The notes beneath the pieces were generated by a model. That model saw nothing but the letters and a program-made list of their open reading frames with translations, was not told where the DNA came from and did not search any database. A DNA stretch of 64,000 nt from Rallus limicola (Eukaryota > Chordata > Aves > Gruiformes > Rallidae), in the NCBI GenBank assembly GCA_022605955.1, contig JAKCOZ010000002.1, positions 72,396,783 through 72,460,782 of the forward strand, read 5' to 3'. Shown here one piece after another: positions 18,150 through 30,240 of this stretch. The translations under genes were made by a program, and so were the position numbers. The stretch's first letter is position 1; each line of letters starts with the position of its first letter.

Positions 18150-21100
18150 GGCGTTTAAGTGATTTTGAGAATGAGATTTAGCTGGGGGTGCCGCTGTGCA
18201 TACGGCGTGTGTCTCCGTGTAACTGGATGCTGTTCATCTGATCGATTCTCTTTGAGTTACAGAAACATCTTCAGTCACAGATATTATGGTTGGAGCTTCA
18301 AATCAAGCAAACACTAACTTACAGACATGGCAAGATTCAGAAAAAAAGCCCCTCCCTGAAACAGTCATTTAATTTTCTTTGTTCACCTCCTACTTACTCT
18401 CTAGGTCTTTGGGGAATGGGAAATATCTGACAGAAAACAGATTTGGTCACGTTTTGTTGGTGGGTTTTTTTTTTTTTTTTTAAATAAATCTCTAATTTTG
18501 ACAGGATATATTCTGTGATGGTCTATTGAGTAAATCCCTCTTAGTTCACGGATTATTGGTCAGACAGGCAGGAACTTCTTCAGATTCATTCTGCTTTATC
18601 ATGTCAGACCAGCTGCTGCGCACGTGTACCAGATCTGTGCACTCAAACCCTATGCATCTTTCATTGAAAAAAAAACCATGGGAGCATGTGAAGAGAGCTG
18701 CATTGTTAATGGAAGCAGAATTTCACTCCCTGACAACTGTGATGCTGCTTTTATTATTTATTTCCCCCTCCCTCCCTGCCCCCACACACAACTGGCTGTC
18801 AGGTTCTTTATTATAACTCCACTAAGTTCATTAGCTAGTGGTTTAACATTGATCTGGGGGGAATGTAAGCCTGAGCTTTGCTGTAAGCTAGTCTAATAAA
18901 GGTGGCTAATAGTGAACTCAGGCAAATGGTGTCATGTTTAACTTTCTAAGGTTAAGTCAGGTGATACAAATGGATGGTACGCTTCAGTTTTACTTGGCCA
19001 CAGTGGAATGCCAACCCACAGGATCAAAACAAAGACTAACATCTATTTTTTTCCTCCCTATGGTTGCCACTGATGTAAATTCTCTGCTGGCTTTCATTGA
19101 CAGAAAAGTTTCATTCATTGGAACTGGCAGGGTTACACATCACAATACTATGTATTTGAGAGGAGAGTCAGACTCTACAAATCCAAAGCAGCACTTGACT
19201 ACCCTGGTTCCCTGGGAGATTTACAGATGGTGGGAGAAGGGGGTTGAGATAGGCGTGTTACTGGGACCACGCTGGGGAAAAGGGCGATATTCTTCTCCCC
19301 CTTAGTTGCTAAATACATACTTCAGCTCTTCTGTGGGGAGTTTGCATTACAGAAACGTCTGGGGAACAAATGTGGGGCCTGTTTTCTGGAAACATGGCTG
19401 AATCACTGGGCTCTATGCATGTGCATATTCTGTACTGTAGATCTCACGTAATCCCCCTTGAATCCTGACACGTGCTCACTCGCTCATTCTTACTGCATTT
19501 CTCATTCTTGCCTTTTCTGTCATAGTAGATGTTCACAGCTGCAGCAAACTGGCAATAGTTACCTCCTACAGCTAGGAGAGGAGAGAATTCTTCTGAATGT
19601 GAATTATTTTAGGCTGGAATGTGAATTAGATACTGACTTACCCTCTGAAATTAAAGATTCATTAAAACAAGTAGACCCTTAATACAAGATGGGAAATAGT
19701 AAATATTCTGGTTTAGGGGAAAAATGACAAGTTTTAAAGTACCTTTTTTCCCTCTTCAAAATAAAGATAATTTTAGTATGTGGATAAAAGGAAGTGTTGG
19801 AAAGAATGTAATTAATAACCTTCAAAAAGGCATGCAAATTGGTTTGGCTAATCCTGCAGAAACCTATGCCCAGGCATAACTTTACTTATGTGAGCACCAC
19901 TATTAAACTTGGCCTTGAATTAAGAAGTGGTTACTCAGGTGAGTAAATTTATGATGAGGCTTAAGTGTTTAGAAAACCCTGGCCTATTATTTGTGAGTAT
20001 GAAGAAGAAAGAGTTTCCTAAATCTTGTTTATACTAACTCAGATTATCCAGGAAGATACTACATTGAAAATAACCTGATTTATACCTACAACTAATTTGT
20101 AACTTGCTAATTATAAAGACAGTTACAACTTTTTACAGAGCTGTAATAAGAAAGAAACTTCTGATTTTACAACAAGCTATATTAATAAGTCTTTTGCTGG
20201 CACACTTATTGAGAAAAAAGGACACAGGATGAAAATTCTACTGGAAAAAGGTCAGGGAGGAACAGAAGATGCCTCCTGAAGAAAAAGTATCTCACTGAAG
20301 ACTTTCTTCCTTCTTTGCAAGAGAGGACTAACAGAAATAAGGATTATTTAACACTTTACCAAAAAGGTGGATTTGGTGGGGGAAAACATCTTGCTTCTCT
20401 GTCCCACTCTCTATTTTATAAATATTTTTGGAAGATAACTACAAATTGAACCTGTGGATTTATGATTTTAAAAAGTGCATTGGGGAATAGTAGGAAGGTC
20501 TAGAAAAACCTTCTCAACATGTGGTGTAACCTTCCTGACAGTCAGAAGGTTAGTAAAAGACACTGATCAAAGCAGAGAAGTCAGTATCTCAAAGAAGTTT
20601 TTCTCAGCAAGCGAGGAGTGTCTGATACTACAGGCTCCTTCATAGTCACAAGCATGGCTTCAGTAGATGTTCTTCTAGACACAGAACCTGATGATGCCAC
20701 TGGTAGGATCCTCTTTTATTTAATGTACTTGACTTGTAATAAGTTTCATAGTTCTGGTCTGTTTCTTTTCTTTATGGTGACTTCGTAACCTGACAGGCAC
20801 CTGACACCAATTCAGTTCTGATGGGGAAAAGCTGCAATTCAGTGCTGGCCTACACAGAGACTGAATTTGGTTTATGATGTCTGTGATCTTTTAACTTTGA
20901 AACAAAGTTCAAGGGAAACATTCAAGGCATAAGGATTTTCATGCCCATCTCTTGATAGCACATTCATGCAGCTTGAACTTTAAACTGATGTGCTTTCTTT
21001 TAATAATTAATTTTGAAAAAGAATGAGATTAGCTCATTTTAAAAAGAAGTTGGGTGTAAATCATCCTAATGTGTCTTGTTTTCAAGTGCTCATATTCATA

Positions 21101-24100
21101 GATCAGAAAAAAGGTCATTCAGCAGTTCTACCCTGAAAAGATGAAATACCTAGCCTGAGGGAAGGTGGATTAAAGAACCATTAGGACTTTTGGCAACAAG
21201 TGGAGTTTTTGCTTGAAACTATCAGTGTCTCAGAAAAGTGAAGAGATCATTTAAAGTGATTTATGTAATGTTTCTCACAAATTCAATGACTGCTTAGTAT
21301 CCTTATGCCTTTGTTGTTACCCGCACCAAGAAAAACAATGCATCAAGAACATGGTGAGGGAGCAGTTGTAAGTCTCTGATTGTAGAGATTAATTTACTGC
21401 TTATTATGTTAAAATGTCAGTTAACATGCACCTGTCACTTTGATCATGGGGGATTTGGGTATTCAGTGATTGCAGGACTGAAGCATTCTTAGGGTCAATA
21501 AATAAGGCTCTCTTGAGTGCTATTACACCTCTTGTTCTTCTTTCTTTTCCTTTTGACACTGTTCTCTTGGCCTGATGGGTTGGTTTTTCCTGGGTGCTTT
21601 ATGTGCTGAGGTCTAAAGGTGCTCTGACTACCCCTCCAACCCACCCCTGTGTTGGAAGGAACCTCCAGCAGTCAAGAAGAGCCCCAGCAGTCTCACCCTT
21701 CTGTGCCTGTCCTGTCTGCTAACACCTGATACTAGTTGGGATAACGCAGGAGCTGGTACCAAGCTGGTAACTAGCACCTACCGTATCAAGGCAGAAAGCT
21801 GCATTCACCCATCTCTTGTCTGTGTTAGGTGCATTTGGGGTTTTATACTTTTTCCCAGTTTCTCATGTCTTTTACCCAAGTGTTTTGTTGCTAAAACTGA
21901 TTTTTATTACCAGTGAGTAAGTCTGACATTGCTGATGCCCCAGGGCCCCACAGAGCAGCAAGATAAAGTTAACTTCACTGGAGCTGCGCATATGCTTAAA
22001 CTTAAGTATGTGTGTTAACTACTTTTCTGAGTGAGATGGCAATGAAAGAGGGGAGAAAACAATGTTTGCTTGCTAGATCTGCCTCATCTGCATTAAGTCC
22101 AAACAGTTCTTTAAAGACAGCTCTCTGAGTGCTCAAAAGAATAATGAGCTCAAGAGTAATCCTTGACCAAAATCTCTGATGGGTGAAGTCACTTATGGAA
22201 GAATTGAGGAACTCTGATACTTATGATTATTTTCTTTTTAAAAACAATATTAAATAGTACAGCCATTGCAGAGCTGGGGGGGTGGAATTTATCAATAAGA
22301 ATTTTATTTTGAAGCTTTTCAAACTGGCCCTGGGTTTTGGTTTCAGCGTAAGAATCTAGTTAGAGTGAGTTCCCCTCCTAGTGCATTTTCTAAAATACAA
22401 ATTTTCAATACAAGAATGGAACTACCTTTTGATAATCAGATTGGACATCTCATCAGCCTTTTAAGAATATGATTGTTCTTGATGATGTTTTGGTTTAAGT
22501 TTTAAAATCATCATGTTAAATGCTCTATTAAAGATTGTTTTAACTAAGAAATGAAAACTGCTGTTGTGAAATCAGACTAACGGTGTCGTTGTTTTTGTCA
22601 CAGGTGGCCATTGGACTTCTTGTGATGCAAGAGAAAATGGGTAGCCCGAAAAATATTTGACTCAAGGGAGATAACTTGTAGAAGATGAAGTTGTAGCACA
22701 GATTCAGGGTTCTGATGAAAACTGAGATGTTGATGGCAATGAACATTATTTCAGACATGAATAACTTCCAGTATTAAAAATGGTAAGCTGTTTGGGAGGA
22801 GGGAAAATGTCTAGTGAAGATGCTGAACTTTGCCAATTCCTGAACAGAACTGAGCATAAAAATGCAGTTTAAATAAAGCTGTTCCTCAGACTGGTTTTGA
22901 TTGAATAATTTACTGAATCAAATGTTTACTTCAGAAACCTGTTAAAATGGCACTGTGCTGTCAGTGACCAAAGGTAAAGTTGGGCATTTAAAATAATTAA
23001 CTGTCTATTCTTACTACTAAGTCTGTCAACTCTGCTGTTTATTCTTTCTGCAAGATTGGGCATTCTGAAGCTTTGAGGCACTACTTTTTCTAGTTTGCTG
23101 CTGCCAGCAGGCAATGGTACTGAGATGTTATACTATTTGTCATCCATTAAGTTTATTTTTTGAGGGGTTCTCCCTTTTCTTAGATGGGTTCATCTTTAAT
23201 CTTTTCATTAGAAATTTCAGATCTCTTCTACTCTTGTATTTTCTGTTTCTTTTTACACTATCCACTCTTCCATCTTCATAGATACTTTATGTCTGTATAG
23301 CATAAGACATCATCAGCCAGTCTCCTTTAGTGCCAGAAAAAGCTACCAACAATAGGCACCCAGTGCTGATATGACAATGTCTGTTCTATTTCTACAATGA
23401 GGTTTGCTTTCCTAGGGCAATAAAAATGTTGCAGTGTCAATTCAATGCTGTGTATCACAGTTTAATTTTGCAACCTCAATAAGAACCTTGTCACCCCTGC
23501 TGTTGGCAGTTTTTCTTCTGCTCACATCCATGAGCTGCCTCAAATTCCACACTTGCCACTCCTGAGAAACAATTACCAACGTCTGTTTCAGGAGGACAGG
23601 TGTTACTAAGAATTGTTCAGAGTAACAGAACATAATTTAGTAATGTTTTAGTGTTTGCTTATTTAATGAACAAACAAGCATGCATTTAATGTGTAGTTGA
23701 GCAATGCTTGGGACTACAATACAAATGTTGCTACTGAAGAAGTTTTCTTTCAAAATCTAGCTCTCCTAAAGACACAAAGATGGGTGCTTTTACAGTTTAG
23801 CAGGATAGTCGAAGTTCCTACCTTGTATGACAGAAAAAAGGTCTGATTGATTATCTTGTTACTTAGTTTTAAGAAGGGATAAAATATACCAAAAAAACAA
23901 GATCCTTAAATTCAGATGATAAGCATTCTGAAAACTACTTAATCTTTTTCAAGTAGAACAGAAGCTATGGTCTAAGTAAGCCTGTTTACAGCCTTTATAT
24001 AGTGACTTCTGTAGCCTCTAAATAATTTTGTGGTAATAACTGACTAGTAAGGGTACAAAGTTTCAAGTTCTACAGTTCTTTTTTTGATTTAAGTGAAGTT

Positions 24101-24192
24101 CATCATTCATAAAGGGAAGGCAAACACATAGTGCTTCTATAAAGACACACCTTGAACCAGAAGTAAAAGATTTTAGTTTTCCCTCTCTACTC
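18150..24192. other. Intron 1 sequence, no gene or recognised element
   Basis: AT-rich, apparently unique DNA with a 17-T run at 18,465-18,481. The longest frame (18,934-19,305, 123 codons) lacks recognisable domains. No avian repeat tail was seen. Confidence 0.55.
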
Positions 24193-24723
24193 TGTCCTTG
24201 TGAGGCCCCATCTGGAGTTCTGTGTTCAGATCTGTGGCCCCCAATACAAGAAAGATGCGGAACTGTTGGACAGGATTCACAAAGATGATTAGAGGGCTGG
24301 AGCACGTCCCCTATGAGGAAATGCTGAGGGAGCTGGGCTTGTTCAGCCTAGAGAAGAGAAGGCTCAGGGGGACCTCATTGCAGCCTTCCAGTCCCTGAAG
24401 GGAGCAGAGAAACAGGAGGGGAACAAACTTTTTAAAAGGGCAGACAGTGGCAGGACAAGGGGGAATGGATTGAAGCTAAAGGAGGGAAGGTTTAGATTAG
24501 ATATTAGGGGGAAGCTCTTTACAGAGAGAGTGGTGAGGTGCTGGAACAGGCTGCCCAGAGAAGTGGTGGATGTCCCATCCCTGGGGTGTTCAAGGCCAGG
24601 TTGGATGGGGCCCTGGGAAACCCTGTCTAGATCATGCCCAGAGGTTGGTAGCCCTGCTTGTAGCAGGAGGTTGGAGCTCTGTGATCCTTGGGGTCCCTTC
24701 CAACCCAGACCAATCCATGATTC
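24193..24723 (+). mobile_element. CR1 LINE fragment (3' part)
   Basis: About 530 bp follow the familiar CR1 3' region: ORF2 C-terminal coding remnant and 3' UTR. Recognisable blocks include GAGGCCCCATCTGGAGT, TTGTTCAGCCTAGAGAAGAG, GGTGAGGTGCTGGAACAGG and the terminal GGGTCCCTTCCAACCCAGAC. The plus orientation is the same as MTNR1A. It is 5'-truncated, and its former coding sequence is broken. Confidence 0.9.
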
Positions 24724-25507
24724 AGCTCAGTTTTTTCCTAAGTGATAGTACCAGGTAATATAGTATAGATAGGCTTTTTAAGGAATAGTTATTACCTTTT
24801 TGATGAGGCAGCTCTTGATTGTCTGAGTCCTGTACAGACGTTTGGGGCTTGAATTAGGTGCGCTGGTTTTTTTTATCATGGGGGACTCCGTCTTTTTCAT
24901 TCCATCTTTGCAACTCCATGTAAAAAAGTCCTTCAGTGGTTCAGTTAGAGTCTCTAATCTCTCCTAACTCCTGAGGTCTTCTGCTTTCTAAAACGAAAGA
25001 GAAAACAGAAACTGCTGATCTGAAACCCCATAGTGTGTGGCCAAGCACTGGAATTCTGTATTTAAACACATACTAAGCATCTGGAAAGCTTTATGGATGG
25101 TTTCAAATTAAATATGCCTTATCTTTAATGTCCACACCCTTGAAAGGTCTAGCTAGCTACCTTTGTTGTGTAAATTTAAGCCTAGAGAAACCTCATTCTA
25201 TATAATATAAACATGTGATGCTGAAGTATAAGATCTGTTTATCTTGTATCACCTTGACTTTGCTTTTGGGGTGCAGATGCAAGGTTAGCTAAACTAATGG
25301 GTCTTCAGGGAGAGGTTGCTGAGCAGAGGAGCTATGCCCCTGAACTGGCAGAGGTCAGATCCTCCCTTGGTGTTTGGTATTACGTGAAGTCAGTTGGTTA
25401 TCTCAGCTGCACCTGAATGTTAGCCTTGTGTGGTTTTGGTGCTAGTCACAACTACATTGTTTAGTCAGGAAAGATGGCCAAAGTGATGAAAGGGCAGGGT
25501 GGTTGTG
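24724..25507. other. Intron 1 sequence, nothing recognised
   Basis: Unique-looking AT-rich sequence between two CR1 fragments. No gene or repeat was identified. Confidence 0.5.
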
Positions 25508-25640
25508 GAGTGTCCTTCTCTGGAGATATTCAAGACCTGTCTGGACTCCTACCTGTGTGATCTGTCCTAAGGAACCTGCTTTGGCAGGGGGGTTGGAATC
25601 AATGATTTTCTGTCAGTCCAACCCCTACAATTCTGTGATC
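25508..25640 (+). mobile_element. CR1 LINE 3' end fragment
   Basis: GGAGATATTCAAGACC, a GGCAGGGGGGTTGGA block and the end CCAACCCCTACAATTCTGTGAT are the last ~130 bp of a CR1 element. It is diverged, with an inserted or altered stretch before the terminal AATTCTGTGAT. Confidence 0.85.
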
Positions 25641-26527
25641 AGCCTTGAAAATTGGTAACCAGTCGTACCCTAGAGAAGTTTTAGCAGATACCTGCCTTTG
25701 TGTACGTTTTGGGGAAGAATCATGGATTTTCTTTGCCCCTCTGGTAGCAGCTATGGATTTCATTTGAAGTTCCTGTTTTCCAGACTGAGTGATGAGCACT
25801 TTTCTACTCCTTAGTCTTGACTTTTAAGGATACATACTCCTTCCTATCTGTGGTGGGGACAAGAGAAGTGATTTCATTCTCAGAGGCAAAAGAGGAGCAT
25901 GGATATTTTTTGTGTTTGAGATATTGAATTGAAGGTGCACCTCTTTATGTGAATTTTCTTCATTAATAGCCACATTTTGCCCCTTCAGTCAAACACCACA
26001 GTGTCACTCATAAAATGAAGAATTGCAATCCCTTTTTATACTCCTTTAGCTGCCATTATATTTTTTTCCTGGAGTAACAGCATTTACAGACTTTGAGACT
26101 GTATGTTGTTTAAAATATAGACTTACTTACATATTATGAAGAATCAAATTTTGTTTAAGTTGGTTACTTCAGATGCATTTTTGTTCATTTTGGATCAAGA
26201 ATTAATAGCCTAGAAATAAACCCTGCATCTGTTTTTTTAACAGTTTATATGTATTTTGCATTAACATGTTCTGAATTACAGTGATCATTTCCACTAAAGG
26301 TTATGTTTCCAGATTACCCTAGCTCTGTAATTCTAGGGTCTGCCTTCTGTCATTTGAGTATTGTAATATACAGTAATGTCCACACCTCAGATGCAGGTTA
26401 CAGACTTTACAAAACCTCAGTTCTTGTCCACATTTCTGTTATGCTGTATGACATCTGCCACCCTTCCCTGAATCTCTGCTACTGAATTAGTTCTCTCTTA
26501 GAACAAAGGATTGACAGAGACCCTCTT
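25641..26527. other. Intron 1 sequence, nothing recognised
   Basis: AT-rich, with no open frame above about 66 codons and no recognised repeat. Confidence 0.5.
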
Positions 26528-27374
26528 AATCATAGAATGGTAGGGATCAGGAGGGACCTCTGGAGATCATCTAGTCCAACCCCACTGGTAAAGCAGGATC
26601 AACTAGAGTGGGTTGCACATGATTGCATCCCAGAGGGTTTTGAATATCTCCAGAGGAGATTCCGTGACCTCTCTGGGCAGTCTGTCCCAGTGCTCGGTCA
26701 CCTTCAGAGTAACAAAATGTTTCCTTATACTGAGACAGAACTTCCTCTGTTACAGTTTGTGCCTGTTGCCCCTTATCCTGTCACTGGGATCCATAGAGAA
26801 GAGTCTGGTCCCTTCCTCTAGTGATCCCCCTTTAGATATGTATAAGCGTTGATAAGAGGCCATCTCCACCTTCTCCAGGCTAAACAGACTCAGCTCTCTC
26901 AGCCTTTCCTCAGAAGAGAACGGCCCCAGTCCATCATCTGTGTAGCCCTCCACTGGACTCTCTTCAGTAGTTCCCTGTCTGTCTTGAACTGGGGAGCCCA
27001 GAATTGGACATGGTACTTCAGATGTGGCCTCTCCAGGGCAGAGTAGAGGGGGAGGATAACCTCCCTCTACCTGCTGGCCACACTCATCTGAACATATCCC
27101 AGGATACCATTGGCCTTTTTGACCATAAGAGCACATTGTTGGTTCAAGCTTAACTTGTCTACCAGGACTCTCAGGTCCTCCTTCACAGAGCTGCTTCCCA
27201 GGAGGTCAACCCCTAAACTCTGCTTTGGGTTATTCCTCCCTAAGTGTGGGACCCTACACTTGCCTTTGTTGAATTTCATTAGGTATCTCTCTGCCCAACT
27301 CTCCAGCCTGTCTAGGTCTCACTGAATGACAGCATAGCTTTCTGGTGTGTCAGCCACTTCTTCCAGTTTTGTAT
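26528..27374 (-). mobile_element. CR1 LINE fragment with ORF2 C-terminal remnant, minus strand
   Basis: The element reads in reverse. It begins at AATCATAGAATGG (the complement of the CR1 tail) and runs through the 3' UTR into the end of ORF2. On the minus strand, 27,279-27,067 gives residues such as MKFNKGKCRVPHLG and a VLVDKLSLNQQCA-type motif, the familiar C-terminal part of the CR1 reverse-transcriptase ORF. Stops and frame changes break the coding sequence. It is about 850 bp, 5'-truncated and antisense to MTNR1A. Confidence 0.9.
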
Positions 27375-28106
27375 TGAGTTTGGCTCCTTGAGTTCAGTTT
27401 CCAGGTGTAGTAGGTGTTAATACAAATCCTTTACCTTAAGTTAGAGCTCCTTATTCCAACTCAAGAGGGCTATTCTCACCACCTAAATGTATTTTCTGTC
27501 AGTTTATGTGCTTGTGCTGCTGTACCCATGTTACTTAACGTCTCTATTCTTGTAACGAGAGATGAAAATAAAAACATCATCTTTTGGCTGTCATTTTGCT
27601 AGTCCAAAAAAGACAGATATCAAATTCTATTAGTCTATTTACAAAATAACCTTTCCTCTTCTGTGAGAGCACTACCTCAGGAGTATGGCTCATCTCTGGA
27701 AATACCCTCCCTAAAAGCAAAATCCTGTTTTTACTGAAATCTCTAACAAATCTCTTACCATGGTCAGTGCCAATCTCCTCTCACCTTTTTGGCTGCAGTT
27801 CTGGCCCAGGAGTAAAAAGGCTGTTGTATCACTAACAGCCTTAAACCCAAAGTGCATTAGGCAGAGAGTTTTTACCAGAACTTTGGAGTAAGAAACAGAT
27901 TTTTGTTGGATCACTGATACCCTTGTAATAAAGCTGATTGCAGATCAGGGTCATTGTACTCCTAAGTGCCTGATCTGTACATCTTAAGGTAGGTGCATTG
28001 AGAGAAGCCACTTATAATTTCATGTATAGTAGGCATATAAGCTCTGAAGTCTGAGAATTGGTGCTTCAAGTACAGTCCAGGGAATAAAGAAGACACAAAA
28101 GACCAT
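27375..28106. other. Intron 1 sequence, nothing recognised
   Basis: Unique-looking sequence between a CR1 fragment and an LTR. No gene was seen. Confidence 0.5.
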
Positions 28107-28652
28107 TGTTCTGGTTTTGACAGAGATAGAGTTAATTTTCTTTTTAGTAGCTGATATAGTTCTCTGTTTTGTATTTGGGATGAGAATAACATTGATGACA
28201 CACTGATGGTTTAGTTATTGCTAGGTAGTTGTAGCATTTACACCAAGTCAAGGACTTTTCAGCTTCCCATTCCATGCTATGTACAGAAGCAGCTGGGAAT
28301 GCACAGCCAGGACAGCACTGGCCAAAGAGATATTCCTGACCTTATAGTATCATCTGGATAAAACTGGGGAGGCCAGCCAGGAGGTGGGATCGCTGCTCAG
28401 AAACAGACTGGGCATCCGGTTTCTTTTTTCCTTCTGCATGTGGTGAGCAATTGCATTTGTGCATCACTTGTTTTATCTATTATAATTATTATTATTATTA
28501 TTATTCTCTTCCTTTGTTACGCTATTAAATTTTCTTTAGATCAACCCATGATTTTTTTTTTTTTTCATTCCCTGCCCCATGCCCTTGAGAGGAAGAGGAG
28601 TGAATGAACGTCTGTGTGATGCTCAGTTACCAGCTGGGGCTAAACCATGACA
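28107..28652 (+). mobile_element. Endogenous retrovirus 5' LTR (family A)
   Basis: A 546-bp LTR beginning TGTTCTGGTTTTGACAG and ending GGGCTAAACCATGACA. It is homologous to the split LTR at 1,453-2,803, sharing GATGAGAATAA, GTCAAGGACTTTT and GAGCAATTGCATTTGTGCAT. It has an (ATT)n stretch at 28,486-28,505 and a polyadenylation-type ATTAAA at 28,524-28,529. A primer binding site follows, so this is the 5' LTR of a truncated provirus rather than a solo LTR. No matching 3' LTR lies downstream in the window. Confidence 0.85.
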
Positions 28653-28660
28653 GCCCTTTT

Positions 28661-28684
28661 TGGCACGCAACATGGGGCTTGAAC
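28661..28684 (+). promoter_or_regulatory. Retroviral primer binding site, tRNA-Lys type
   Basis: The site starts 8 nt after the LTR end and begins TGGCACGCAACATGGGGC. By my alignment it matches the 3' end complement of tRNA-Lys(1,2) at 20 of 24 positions. Three of the four differences are at CpG positions, as expected from methylation decay. A tRNA-Lys PBS is typical of class II (betaretrovirus-like, ERVK) elements. Confidence 0.75.
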
Positions 28685-29020
28685 AGTTGAGATAACAACA
28701 CATCTGATCAGAGTGTGTTAAAACAAATTTGTAATTCATTATATTAGGTAAATAGTCGCTGGTCACGATGTTGATTCATTCTCTCTCAAAGTTGTCGTGC
28801 TTGCTCACAGAGCTGTGTTACACATCACCTTGCTTGCAGTGTGTGTCCCCTGTTGCACTGTTTGCCATCTCAGTGAACTGGGTCAAGGTTATCACTGTGG
28901 TGTACTTTGTGATGTTGACTTTTATGATATGATAAACTTGTTGGTTGCTAAACTGATCTCAGCGTTGCTATTGTCTCCGTTACTTCAGGAGCCATCTATT
29001 GGAAATTACTAATAATTACA
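28685..29020 (+). mobile_element. ERV leader remnant, 3'-truncated
   Basis: Sequence immediately downstream of the PBS looks like the 5' leader of the same avian ERV family. No gag, pol or env frame is recognisable, and the 71-codon frame at 28,797-29,012 has no retroviral motif. The downstream boundary is by eye. The provirus appears to be reduced to its 5' LTR plus about 370 bp. Confidence 0.55.
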
Positions 29021-30184
29021 CTTCTTACACTTTTTCTCCTTGGAGAGCCAGTCTATGGCCAGTCTATTCCTTCACCTCCCCGCCCCCCCAATCCCCAAGG
29101 GGTTTAGTTTATGAATTTACATATATAGATGTGTCTAGAAACATTTCCTCTTAATTATTTGGGTGCTTTTGCAGAAAGTACCTTTTCATTTTCTTTTTTT
29201 TTTTCTTTCCCCTTACCAGCATCCATTGGCGCATTGCAACATACATTTGTATATTGTTTGTGAGCATGCACACTCTCTCTAGAAATGTGGCTCTCTCATA
29301 TGGTAGAGAACAATATTCAGCATGTCTGACAGGAAGGATGGACAGTACTGTTTCCTTATCTTTCCTCCACCTACACACAGGTGGCGGGTTTAGTTTGTGG
29401 TTTAAATTAGAACAGCAATATTTCTGTAATTCATGCTTACTGAAACAGCTCCCACAGGGACTTTTGTGTTCATGAGTGTTCACGTAAACATAGCTTTCAC
29501 TGGCCAAATTTAGTCCAATTATTCTGCATATAACTGTCCAGGACTACAGAGTTAACACAATAATCCCCATCAGGCTACGTAAGAAAGCTTTTCATCTCCT
29601 CTATATACTGGTAAGTATGGAGAACACATCAGAAACAAGTTTGCATCTTAGCATATATTAAATTCCTCATGCAGAGCTCAAAATGCAGTCAGATTTTCTT
29701 GCAGCAAACGTTTTTAAAGATTGTTTTGAGCAAATAATTGGGCATTTCTTTTACAGCTTCTCTTATAAATTTGTGTTCATCCTACTCCTGTTTTTGCAGT
29801 TCTTCAGATTTCATTTTCTCTTGCCCATTCAGTGTATCCCACTACTGGGAATCTCTGCAGTGCCTGATAAGATTGTCAACTATGAATATTTTGTTGGTTG
29901 TTGGAAACCTACCTTGATTTTCATAGTTTTTATGGCATAATACTTGTTTTGTTTATAGATGCTGCCCTCCAGCAATATTTTGTATCTAACACACCAACTT
30001 CTGTCCAATTATTTTTTGACATTCCTAGGATTTTCTCCTGCTTCTGCTCATCATACATTTGCACTTTTTCTTTGGACAATCCATACCCAATGGGTATTAT
30101 GCTGAAGATGGCATGAAGAGGACCACTCCTGTATTGAAGACTAACTTTGCACTGCCCTTGTGAAATTGTTTGCTGCTGAAGGTG

Positions 30185-30240
30185 TTTTTTTCTTTTTCTC
30201 CTTTTTTTTTTTTTTTTTTTTTTTTTTCTTTTTCTTTTTT
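30185..30240. repeat. Long T-rich simple repeat
   Basis: About 56 bp of almost pure T (a ~26-base pure run with TTTTTC interruptions). It is a likely polymorphic homopolymer and produces a spurious poly-lysine frame on the minus strand. Confidence 0.9.

Noticed and set aside
28685..29020. Retroviral gag, pol or env coding sequence after the PBS
   Set aside because: No motif from these proteins appears in any frame, and the retroviral similarity fades within about 370 bp of the LTR.
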